5,573 bases of DNA from an uncultured Rhodanobacteraceae bacterium (GTDB taxonomy: Bacteria > Pseudomonadota > Gammaproteobacteria > Xanthomonadales > Rhodanobacteraceae), in the NCBI GenBank assembly GCA_913053815.1, contig CAJXGK010000147.1, positions 1-5,573 on the forward strand, read 5' to 3'. Both the position numbers and the translations under genes were made by a program. This document shows, one piece after another, positions 1 to 5,545 of the stretch; position 1 is the stretch's first letter; every line of letters starts with the position of its first letter. The notes under the pieces were generated by a model. The model was not told the DNA's origin, did no database searches, and saw only the letters and a program-made list of their open reading frames with translations.

Positions 1-114
1 CAGTTTTTTGATCTTTGGAGGCGAATAGTGGTTCTATTTAACGATAAAGAGCGAAAAATTGGACCAATTTTCCTCTGCCATAGTCGATGCTTCCCAAGTC
101 CGACCGACTCTTAA
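1..114 (+). CDS. Unrecognised open frame: 3' end of an upstream gene, or a 28-aa leader ORF
   Basis: The frame starting at base 1 is open to a TAA at 112-114, giving about 37 codons cut by the window edge. Within it, a GGAGG at 17-21 stands six bases before a GTG at 28, a well-placed ribosome binding site that would begin a 28-residue peptide (MVLFNDKERKIG... ending PSPTDS). I recognise no family in the 37 residues. It could be the C-terminus of a gene to the left, a short leader peptide ahead of the methyltransferase, or chance. The length is too short to judge by codon use. Confidence 0.2.
   Translation, partial: QFFDLWRRIVVLFNDKERKIGPIFLCHSRCFPSPTDS
55..71. repeat. 17-bp palindrome, possible operator
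   Basis: AAAATTGG and CCAATTTT are perfect 8-bp inverted arms around a single A at 63. A 1-base loop cannot form a normal RNA hairpin, so if functional it is more likely a dimeric repressor or activator site. It lies about 95 bp upstream of the -35 box of the methyltransferase promoter, and inside the small open frame 1-114. Confidence 0.35.
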
Positions 115-165
115 GTCAGGATCGATTATCAGTAAAGTCGGCGTGATAGGCTGCGCGGAGTTACT

Positions 166-195
166 TTGATATGGCACTAGAGTGGTATTTATATC
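166..195 (+). promoter_or_regulatory. Candidate sigma70 promoter for the methyltransferase gene
   Basis: TTGATA (166-171) matches five of six -35 consensus bases. An AT-rich -10 region follows: TTATAT at 189-194 after a 17-bp spacer, or TATATC at 190-195 after 18 bp. Transcription would start near 201, downstream of the GTG at 182. That argues for the ATG at 251 as the true start of the following gene. The -10 match is only moderate. Confidence 0.4.
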
Positions 196-250
196 CGTGG
201 TTCTCAGCATCGAGAGCCTGACTTCACTTCAATACTGGAAAAATTCCTTT

Positions 251-883
251 ATGGATGAGATGGCGCGTTCCAATGCAGCGACTTCTAGGGATTTTCTACA
301 ACATTTGGCGACATTTTTGCGGGCCTGGATGTCCGATCCTTTGGGTGTTGCGGCGGTTTCTCCGTCAGGCCGCCAGCTTGCCGGTTTGATGATCCGTGAA
401 TTACCCGCTACGAGTGGAGCCGTAGTTGAGTTGGGCGCGGGGACCGGGGTGTTTACCCAAGCCATGTTGGAGGCTGGCCTTGCCCGTGAGCAATTGTTGG
501 TGCTGGAGTTGAATCCCACCATGCACCGCTTGCTCAAGCAGCGTTTTCCTGGAGTACGTACGCTCTGTGCCGATGCCCGCAACCTTTGCGAGATTGCGCG
601 TCAACAGGCCGTAGCTATGGGTAGCGTCGATGCGGTGGTCAGTGGACTGGGATTACTCTCGATGTCGCCATCAATGCGGCGAACCATTCTCGATCAGGTT
701 TTCGAACTACTCAGCCCTGTAGGACGATTCATCCAGTTTACCTATGGGCCGCTAAGCCCGTATCCGCAAACTTTGCTGTGCCGCTGCGGTTTGCGAGTGC
801 AGCGGGTCGGCTTTGCCTGGCGCAATGTGCCGCCGGCCTCGGTGTTTGTGTACCAACGGGAAAGCTCTGACGCAATGGCTTAA
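251..883 (+). CDS. Class I SAM-dependent methyltransferase, phospholipid N-methyltransferase (PmtA)-like
   Basis: The 210-residue protein has a Rossmann methyltransferase fold. Numbered from the ATG at 251, these are visible: an amphipathic N-terminal stretch (FLRAWMSDPLGVAAVSPSGR, about 22-41) typical of the PmtA/rRNA dimethylase-like group; SAM motif I VVELGAGTGVFT (58-69); an acidic residue closing strand 2 (LELNP, E86); CADA (D108); VSGLGLL (130-136) at the catalytic strand; QFTYGP (162-167); and NVPPASV (192-198). These blocks fit enzymes that methylate phosphatidylethanolamine towards phosphatidylcholine, but the substrate is inferred, and an rRNA or small-molecule target is possible. 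No signal peptide or clear membrane segment is seen, so membrane contact would be peripheral. The frame is also open from a GTG at 182 (233 residues), but that codon falls inside the likely promoter and lacks a Shine-Dalgarno. The ATG at 251 has a weak GGAA ten bases upstream. It stands alone and converges on ppsA. Confidence 0.8.
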   Translation: MDEMARSNAATSRDFLQHLATFLRAWMSDPLGVAAVSPSGRQLAGLMIRELPATSGAVVELGAGTGVFTQAMLEAGLAREQLLVLELNPTMHRLLKQRFPGVRTLCADARNLCEIARQQAVAMGSVDAVVSGLGLLSMSPSMRRTILDQVFELLSPVGRFIQFTYGPLSPYPQTLLCRCGLRVQRVGFAWRNVPPASVFVYQRESSDAMA

Positions 884-896
884 TCGGTCGCAACCG

Positions 897-925
897 CTGC
901 CTGATGTGACGATCACACCGGGCAG
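897..925. terminator. Imperfect hairpin between convergent genes, possible terminator or 3'-end stabiliser
   Basis: CTGCCTG (897-903) pairs with CGGGCAG (919-925), including one G-U, and TGTGA (905-909) pairs with TCACA (913-917). There is one A-C mismatch and a CGA loop, so the stem has 12 pairs. It lies between the methyltransferase stop (883) and the ppsA stop (943), so both transcripts would carry it. No T-run follows directly on either strand, so it is not a canonical intrinsic terminator. It may instead protect 3' ends or assist Rho-dependent ending. I see no other terminator in this gap. Confidence 0.4.
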
Positions 926-942
926 GTTGGGCAGCATAAAAA

Positions 943-3306
943 TCAGTGGGCCGCTTTTTTGGCTAGGTGCAGCCAAGTTTCGACAACGGTGTCGGGATTG
1001 AGCGAGATGGACTCGATACCCTGGTTCATTAGCCACTCGGCCAGATCTGGATAGTCGGAAGGGCCCTGGCCACAGATGCCGATATACTTACCCTTGGCTC
1101 GTGCCGCGGCAATAGCCATTGCAAGGAGCTTTTTCACCGCCGCATTGCGCTCATCGAAAAGGTGGGCAATGGTACCGGAATCGCGATCCAACCCCAGGGT
1201 CAGCTGGGTAAGATCATTGGAGCCAATGGAGAAGCCATCAAATATCTCCAGAAACTCCTCAGCCAGCAAAGCGTTGGACGGAAGCTCGCACATCATGATG
1301 ATCTTTAGCCCGTTTTCACCCTGTTTGAGCCCGTTTTCAGCCAGTACCTCGATCACCTTACGGCCTTCTTCCAGGGTCCGCACGAATGGAATCATGACCC
1401 AGGCATTGGTCAGCCCCATCTCATCGCGGACTTTTTTCATAGCCCTGCATTCCAGGGCAAATGCGTCGCGGAAGCTCGGATCGACATAGCGGCTGGCACC
1501 GCGAAAACCGAGCATGGGGTTTTCTTCGTGGGGTTCGTAATGGCTGCCACCAATCAAGTTAGCGTACTCGTTGGTCTTGAAATCTGACAGGCGGATGATG
1601 ACCGGAGCAGGGGAAAAAGCTGCGGTGATGGTGGCAATACCCTCAGCTAGGCGGTCGACGTAAAAATGCACCGGGTCGGTATAGCCGGCCATGCGGGCAT
1701 CGATGCGTCGGCGGGTTTCCGCATCCTGGTCCTGGTATTGCAGCAGTGCCTTGGGATGCACCCCGATATGTGAGGCGATAATCATCTCCAGGCGGGCCAG
1801 TCCAACACCGGCATTAGGTAGCATGGCAAAATCGAAGGCCCGCTCTGGATTGGCGACATTCATCATGATTTTCAGGGGGGCAGCAGGCATCTTGCCAAGA
1901 TCGGTCTCGGTCCGCTCGAAGGGCAGCAGGCCGCTATATACATAACCCGTATCACCTTCCGCGCAGGATACGGTGACTTCGGCGCCATCGGCCACGCGCT
2001 GGGTGGCGTTACTGCAACCTACGACAGCCGGGATGCCAAGTTCCCGGGCGATGATGGCAGCATGGCAGGTGCGTCCACCCCGATTGGTGACGATGCCGGC
2101 GGCCTTTTTCATGATCGGCTCCCAGTCCGGGTCAGTCATGTCGGTGATCAGTACATCGCCCTCCTGTACCTGGTCGATATTTTCAACGGAAACGACTCGC
2201 GCCCTACCTTGGCCGATACGGTGGCCGATGGCCCGACCTTCAGCCAATATTTCACTGTGCTGCTGCAGATGGAAACGTTCCTGCACAGTGACCCGTGAAC
2301 GCACCGTCTCCGGGCGTGCTTGCAGCATATAGAAGCGTCCGGTACGGCCATCCTGGCCCCATTCGATATCCATGGGACAACCGTAATGCTCCTCAATGGC
2401 CATAGCCTGCCGGGCCAGCTCGGTCACGTCGGCATCGTTGAGACAAAACTGGTTGTGCATGGCCTCTGGAACCGGCTCGATGCGTACCCTCTCACCCGGT
2501 TGATCCGAGAACACCATACGCTGTTGTTTGCTGCCCAGTTGGCGGCGTAAAAGACCGGGATGCCCACTTTTTAGCGCAGGTTTGAAGAAGTAGTATTCAT
2601 CGGGATTCACCGCACCTTGTACGACCATCTCGCCGAGCCCGTAACTGGCGGTAACAAAGACCACGTTGCGAAATCCTGATTCGGTATCCATGGTAAACAT
2701 CACCCCTGAGGTGCCGATATCCGACCGGATCATCAATTGCACCCCGGCTGACAGATGCACGTCGTCATGACTGAAACCATGATGACTGCGGTAGGTGATC
2801 GCGCGATCATTGTAGAGTGAGGCGAATACCTCCTTCATGCGCGCAAGTACGGGTTCTTCACCGATTACGTTGAGGAAGGTTTCCTGCTGTCCAGCAAATG
2901 ATGCGTCGGGTAAGTCTTCGGCGGTGGCCGATGAACGCACTGCTACCGCTACCTCGTGGCCACCATTATCTGCGCAAAGTTTCCGGTAGGCCTCACGTAC
3001 TGCTAATTCGAGCCGTTCGGGCATGGGCGCAGCGGTAATCCAGTCGCGGATTTCCTTGCCGGCAATGGTCACGGCTCCGACATCGTTCGCATCCAGTTTT
3101 TCCATCCTTTCGGAAATACGACGATCCAGGCCTGCAAAGGAGAGAAATTCACGGAAAGCCTCAGCGGTGGTGGCGAACCCATCGGGAACAGACACCCCGG
3201 CCGAGGCAAGATGGCTGATCATTTCACCCAGTGAGGCATTCTTTCCACCGACCTGATCATGGTCGGAAAGTCCAATTTCATGCAACCAAAGTACGGGCGC
3301 TTTCAA
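943..3306 (-). CDS. ppsA: Phosphoenolpyruvate synthase (pyruvate, water dikinase)
   Basis: This cytosolic gluconeogenic enzyme converts pyruvate + ATP + H2O to PEP + AMP + phosphate. All three family domains are present in 787 residues (E. coli: 792). The first is the ATP-grasp nucleotide/pyruvate-binding domain, about 10-335, with [11 protein letters not shown] at 19-29 and [19 protein letters not shown] at 123-141. The second is the swivelling phosphohistidine domain, about 360-455, with [17 protein letters not shown] at 410-426, where H415 is the catalytic His and T413 the residue matching the PpsR-phosphorylated Thr. The third is the C-terminal PEP-binding TIM barrel, about 475-780, with NEYANLIGG at 579-587, [16 protein letters not shown] at 695-710 and the conserved acid/base Cys in ICGQG (C745). 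The start is a TTG supported by GGAG seven bases upstream and by family alignment; the next in-frame Met (residue 29) would remove conserved sequence. No disruptions are seen. It is transcribed divergently from its regulator ppsR. Confidence 0.98.
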   Translation of the reverse strand: MKAPVLWLHEIGLSDHDQVGGKNASLGEMISHLASAGVSVPDGFATTAEAFREFLSFAGLDRRISERMEKLDANDVGAVTIAGKEIRDWITAAPMPERLELAVREAYRKLCADNGGHEVAVAVRSSATAEDLPDASFAGQQETFLNVIGEEPVLARMKEVFASLYNDRAITYRSHHGFSHDDVHLSAGVQLMIRSDIGTSGVMFTMDTESGFRNVVFVTASYGLGEMVVQGAVNPDEYYFFKPALKSGHPGLLRRQLGSKQQRMVFSDQPGERVRIEPVPEAMHNQFCLNDADVTELARQAMAIEEHYGCPMDIEWGQDGRTGRFYMLQARPETVRSRVTVQERFHLQQHSEILAEGRAIGHRIGQGRARVVSVENIDQVQEGDVLITDMTDPDWEPIMKKAAGIVTNRGGRTCHAAIIARELGIPAVVGCSNATQRVADGAEVTVSCAEGDTGYVYSGLLPFERTETDLGKMPAAPLKIMMNVANPERAFDFAMLPNAGVGLARLEMIIASHIGVHPKALLQYQDQDAETRRRIDARMAGYTDPVHFYVDRLAEGIATITAAFSPAPVIIRLSDFKTNEYANLIGGSHYEPHEENPMLGFRGASRYVDPSFRDAFALECRAMKKVRDEMGLTNAWVMIPFVRTLEEGRKVIEVLAENGLKQGENGLKIIMMCELPSNALLAEEFLEIFDGFSIGSNDLTQLTLGLDRDSGTIAHLFDERNAAVKKLLAMAIAAARAKGKYIGICGQGPSDYPDLAEWLMNQGIESISLNPDTVVETWLHLAKKAAH

Positions 3307-3340
3307 GGTAAATCTCCGAGTTGAGGCGAGTTAAACTTAT

Positions 3341-3369
3341 ATTATCCTGCCTCTTCGCGGTAGGAACAA
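3341..3369 (-). promoter_or_regulatory. Candidate ppsA promoter
   Basis: Read on the - strand, TTGTTC (3369-3364) and GATAAT (3346-3341) are separated by exactly 17 bp. The -10 box matches five of six consensus bases and the -35 box only three of six, as is common for an activated or repressed promoter. Initiation would fall near 3334, leaving a leader of roughly 28 bases with the ppsA Shine-Dalgarno. The -35 box lies inside the inverted repeat at 3358-3379. Confidence 0.5.
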
Positions 3370-3379
3370 GCACCTACCG
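3358..3379. repeat. 7-8-7 inverted repeat over the ppsA -35 box, candidate operator
   Basis: CGGTAGG (3358-3364) and CCTACCG (3373-3379) are perfect inverted arms around AACAAGCA. The 22-bp spacing fits a dimeric helix-turn-helix regulator binding one DNA face. The -35 box (3364-3369) lies within it, so binding would directly affect polymerase. As RNA it would lie upstream of the predicted ppsA start and so is not in the ppsA leader. The binding protein is unknown. Confidence 0.45.
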
Positions 3380-3501
3380 GTTACTTGCTACTTATGAGGT
3401 GACCTGAGCTCCTAGCAATCAAAACTTGGAGTTGGGTAAACTGCGTACGATTCAGCACTTCTATGGGTCCAGTTGATTGGGTTCGCTCGGGGCCGCTAAC
3501 G

Positions 3502-4329
3502 ATGGACAACATCATGCAACGAACGGTTTTTTACGTATCTGATTCGACCGGAATTACTGCGGAAACCATCGGTCACACCATGTTGACGCAATTCGAGGGT
3601 ATTCGTTTCGACACCTACCGCCTGCCGTTTGTGGACAGCGTTAAAAAGGCCAAGGCGGCGGCGTTACGTATTCGCTCCAGTTGGGCCCGTGATGGCATGC
3701 GCCCGGTGGTGATCAATACCGTTATCGATACAGAACTCAGCGCCATACTGGCCGATACAGGAGCCTTGATACTGGACGTTTTTGCTCCCTTTATTGCGCC
3801 TTTGGAAGCGGAAATTGGGGTGCGACGCAAGCCGGCAGTCAATCGCGCGCACGGTTTGGTGGATTTCACCAAGTACGAAGCCCGCATTGATGCCACCAAT
3901 TATGCGATGAGCCATGACGATGGCATCAATGTCAATTTTGACCAGGCGGATTTGATCTTGCTTGGTGTTTCGCGATCGGGCAAAACCCCAACCTGCCTGT
4001 ACATGGCCCTGCATTTCGGCTTGCGTGCCGCCAATTATCCACTGACCCCGGATGACCTCGAGGACGGGTATCTACCACAACGTTTGCATCCGTTTCACGA
4101 CCGGCTGTTCAGCTTAACCATTGATGCCGAACGCTTGGCACATATCCGTTCCGAGCGGCGTCCGAACAGTCGCTACGCTTCGCAACAACAATGCCATTGG
4201 GAACTGGAGCGGGCTGAACGCCTGTTTAAACGCGAACGGATTCCGATGCTGGATACCACCCACACTTCCGTGGAAGAAATCAGCGGCAAAGTATTGGAAG
4301 GGCTGCGTATAGAACGCCGTCTTCTTTGA
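3502..4329 (+). CDS. ppsR: PEP synthase regulatory protein (bifunctional kinase/pyrophosphorylase, DUF299/PSRP)
   Basis: This regulator inactivates PEP synthase by ADP-dependent phosphorylation of the Thr next to the catalytic His (T413 of the PpsA here) and reactivates it by phosphate-dependent removal that releases pyrophosphate. The 275-residue protein (E. coli: 277) begins MDNIMQRTVFYVSDSTGITAE, closely matching the family N-terminus. It carries the family P-loop GVSRSGKT (155-162) followed by PTCLYMA, the HDDGINV block (138-144), AANYPL (176-181), and the C-terminal RRPNSRYAS (219-227). The start at 3502 is chosen because it aligns with E. coli MDN and has GGGG nine bases upstream. The frame is also open from an ATG at 3463 (288 residues), but that codon has no ribosome binding site. 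It is divergent from its target gene ppsA, which supports the PpsR rather than the PPDK-regulator assignment. The next gene starts 33 bp downstream. Confidence 0.95.
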   Translation: MDNIMQRTVFYVSDSTGITAETIGHTMLTQFEGIRFDTYRLPFVDSVKKAKAAALRIRSSWARDGMRPVVINTVIDTELSAILADTGALILDVFAPFIAPLEAEIGVRRKPAVNRAHGLVDFTKYEARIDATNYAMSHDDGINVNFDQADLILLGVSRSGKTPTCLYMALHFGLRAANYPLTPDDLEDGYLPQRLHPFHDRLFSLTIDAERLAHIRSERRPNSRYASQQQCHWELERAERLFKRERIPMLDTTHTSVEEISGKVLEGLRIERRLL

Positions 4330-4362
4330 AACATCTTGGCCATCTGCTGTTAGGCTGGCCGT

Positions 4363-5055
4363 ATGATGGTGTATTCGCACACTGCGGACTGGTTGCCGAG
4401 TCATTTTACGATGCTGATGGGCCTGCAAGCAGAAAGTTATCAGCAGATCGTGCGTTGGTTCGCCCCCCAGTCGTTACGACCTGGGCATTACCTCTCGGCG
4501 ATAGGGGATGGTCTGGATGTGCGTCTGCATCTCTATGCCCGCCATGCTCATACCCTTGAGCTCGAACTGACCTACATGGTTTGCGACCCAACAACGGGCC
4601 GTCGCTCCCCCGAGGTTCAGATCCGGGTCTACAACGATGCCCGCATGGCTGAGGCCTTGCACTGCCATCCTGGCCGGGGTCGCTGGTTACATCTCGATCC
4701 CCACGGCCCAGTGCGGGGCATTTCACGCTATCGCCTGCATATGGCGACCTTTCTTAGTCGCTGGTTGGAGCACCTTGCCGAGCAGGGCCATTCAATGGAT
4801 ACGCTGCAACCCTGGGTGCTTACACCACCCGCCACGGAACCCATAGACCCCTGTGCGTTGCCCATAAAAAAAGCCCGTCCAGTACGGGCTTTTTTGAACG
4901 GTAGAGGAGCGGACGAAGTTCGAATCTGGAACGGCCGACGCGACAGGCTGATATTCATATCGACTGTACGACTAAGACATACAATGCACCTGCAGTCAAG
5001 AGCACTGCAACGGATGGCGTCCCCACGGGGATTCGAACCCCGGTCGCCACCGTGA
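4363..5055 (+). CDS. DUF1249 (YqiB-like) protein, with an abnormal read-through C-terminus
   Basis: The function is unknown; the family is small, soluble and common in gammaproteobacteria. The first ~150 of 230 formal residues resemble E. coli YqiB: an N-terminal YSHTADWLPSHFTMLMGLQ block (4-22), VQIRVYNDARMAEAL (85-99) and the C-terminal helix MATFLSRWLEHLAEQGH (127-143). After about residue 150 the likeness ends, and no in-frame stop occurs until TGA 5053-5055. Residues 168-178 are encoded by a strong terminator hairpin, and 218-230 (ending RGFEPRSPP) by the antisense of tRNA-Glu, a classic spurious-translation signature. The real protein therefore probably ends near residues 150-165. Either the terminator leaves a stopless mRNA, or there is an indel: a net +1 shift before 4844 would reach TAG 4844-4846. 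The start is one of two tandem ATGs (4363, 4366) with a weak upstream AGG, 33 bp after ppsR, so co-transcription with ppsR is likely. Confidence 0.75.
   Translation: MMVYSHTADWLPSHFTMLMGLQAESYQQIVRWFAPQSLRPGHYLSAIGDGLDVRLHLYARHAHTLELELTYMVCDPTTGRRSPEVQIRVYNDARMAEALHCHPGRGRWLHLDPHGPVRGISRYRLHMATFLSRWLEHLAEQGHSMDTLQPWVLTPPATEPIDPCALPIKKARPVRAFLNGRGADEVRIWNGRRDRLIFISTVRLRHTMHLQSRALQRMASPRGFEPRSPP
4866..4895. terminator. Strong bidirectional intrinsic terminator between DUF1249 and the tRNA genes
   Basis: AAAAAAGCCCGT (4867-4878) and ACGGGCTTTTTT (4884-4895) form a perfect 12-bp stem around the loop CCAGT. The core AGCCCGT/ACGGGCT is GC-rich and is followed by six T on the + strand; the seven A at 4866-4872 give a T-run on the - strand. 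It should end the ppsR-DUF1249 transcript from the left and the tRNA transcript from the right. It lies inside the DUF1249 open frame. Confidence 0.9.
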
Positions 5056-5090
5056 AAGGGTGGTGTCCTAGGCCTCTAGACGATGGGGAC
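5015..5090 (-). tRNA. tRNA-Glu (anticodon UUC)
   Basis: This is a complete 76-nt cloverleaf close to E. coli tRNA-Glu. The acceptor GTCCCCA/TGGGGAC forms seven pairs (5084-5090 with 5019-5025). The discriminator is G (5018) and the CCA is encoded (5015-5017). The anticodon stem CCACC/GGTGG encloses loop CUUUCAC with anticodon UUC at 5054-5056. The T arm has the usual GGTTCGAATCC. It lies seven bases downstream of tRNA-Ala, so the two are surely processed from one transcript. Its 3' part overlaps, antisense, the formal end of the DUF1249 frame. Confidence 0.98.
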
Positions 5091-5097
5091 AAAACGT

Positions 5098-5173
<76 letters not shown>

Positions 5174-5190
5174 ACTGCTGGAAACCGCCG

Positions 5191-5219
5191 ATCGTACGAT
5201 TTCATGGCTAGCCCGTCAA
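5191..5219 (-). promoter_or_regulatory. Promoter of the tRNA-Ala/tRNA-Glu operon
   Basis: On the - strand, TTGACG (5219-5214; five of six) and TACGAT (5196-5191; four of six) are separated by exactly 17 bp. CGGCGG follows the -10 box (5190-5185), a GC-rich discriminator typical of stringently controlled stable-RNA promoters. Initiation near 5184 leaves about a 10-base leader before the tRNA-Ala 5' end at 5173. An AT-rich palindrome sits just upstream of the -35 box, where an UP element would be. Confidence 0.8.
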
Positions 5220-5223
5220 CCTT

Positions 5224-5242
5224 TTTATACGTTTTGTATAAA
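5224..5242. promoter_or_regulatory. AT-rich inverted repeat upstream of the tRNA promoter, UP-element-like
   Basis: TTTATAC (5224-5230) and GTATAAA (5236-5242) are perfect 7-bp inverted arms around GTTTT. The element ends about five bases before the -35 box, in roughly the -40 to -60 interval where alpha-subunit UP elements or activator sites occur at stable-RNA promoters. Whether it binds polymerase or a dimeric regulator cannot be told from sequence. The remaining bases up to 5314 show no gene, and no clear terminator for the Xre gene. Confidence 0.45.
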
Positions 5243-5314
5243 GCTCTCAGGGATATCGATACAGTAGGCTAAGACTCTTTGCAGCCGGCCAGGTTTGGGC
5301 AGAACCCCCCGCAG

Positions 5315-5545
5315 CTACGTATCGCTACCGGGTGAGCCCGGCGGGTTTTGATATTCAAGCAGATCCCCGGGCTGACAGTCCAAAGTTGCACAAATCGCCT
5401 CCAGGGTTGCAAAACGCACCCCCCTGACGTGCCCCTGTTTCAGTTGCGATAGGTTGGCTTCGGTGATGCCGATCGCAGCAGCGAGATCTCTGGATTTCAT
5501 CTTGTGCCGGGCCAGCATCACGTCGAGTCGGACGGTGATGGGCAT
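5315..5545 (-). CDS. Small Xre/Cro-CI-type helix-turn-helix regulator (HTH_26, YozG-like)
   Basis: This is a 76-residue single-domain DNA-binding protein. The body MPITVRLDVMLARHKMKSRD, then LAAAIGITEANLSQLKQG (21-38), FATLEAICATLDCQPGDLLEY (45-65), is characteristic of the compact Xre subgroup typified by Bacillus YozG. The recognition helix is about residues 28-38, and a short polar tail follows. It probably acts as a dimer on nearby promoters; the target is unknown. The ATG has no clear Shine-Dalgarno but overlaps the TGA of an upstream frame (TGATG), so translational coupling is likely. Its own promoter lies outside the window. In known relatives this regulator often pairs with a DUF2975 membrane protein. 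No separate terminator is visible between it and the tRNA promoter. Confidence 0.9.
   Translation of the reverse strand: MPITVRLDVMLARHKMKSRDLAAAIGITEANLSQLKQGHVRGVRFATLEAICATLDCQPGDLLEYQNPPGSPGSDT

Larger units (their letters stand above)
3307..3501. promoter_or_regulatory. Divergent ppsA-ppsR intergenic region
   Basis: These 195 bases separate the TTG of ppsA from the preferred ATG of ppsR. The ppsA side has a Shine-Dalgarno (GGAG on the - strand, 3314-3317), a promoter and an inverted repeat, listed separately. On the ppsR side I find no convincing promoter. TACGAT at 3446-3451 could be a -10 box, but the TTGGAG at 3426-3431 is only 14 bp away. A short palindrome AGGTGACCT sits near 3396-3404. 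No Cra/FruR-like site was noticed by eye. Confidence 0.6.

Noticed and set aside
905..917. CRP-like palindrome TGTGA-N3-TCACA
   Set aside because: CRP sites need six bases between the half-sites; here there are three, and the element lies between two convergent stops and forms part of an RNA-type stem.
1691..2332. Long + strand open frames antisense to ppsA (also 1076-1489 and 3023-3256)
   Set aside because: They mirror the codon structure of the highly conserved ppsA gene, lack family features or good ribosome binding sites, and are shadow frames.
3426..3451. ppsR promoter TTGGAG / TACGAT
   Set aside because: The 14-bp spacer is too short for a sigma70 promoter, so I do not list it as a feature.
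4406..4958. - strand open frames opposite DUF1249
   Set aside because: No recognisable domain; they overlap the conserved DUF1249 blocks and the terminator and read as shadows.
5014..5055. C-terminal peptide RGFEPRSPP as real protein sequence
   Set aside because: It is the translation of the antisense strand of the tRNA-Glu T arm and acceptor region, a well-known annotation artefact.
5307..5349. Possible + strand terminator (CCCGC...CGGG-TGAG-CCCG-GCGGG-TTTT)
   Set aside because: Only four T follow, the stem has a large one-sided bulge, it lies within the Xre coding sequence, and no + strand gene runs into it.
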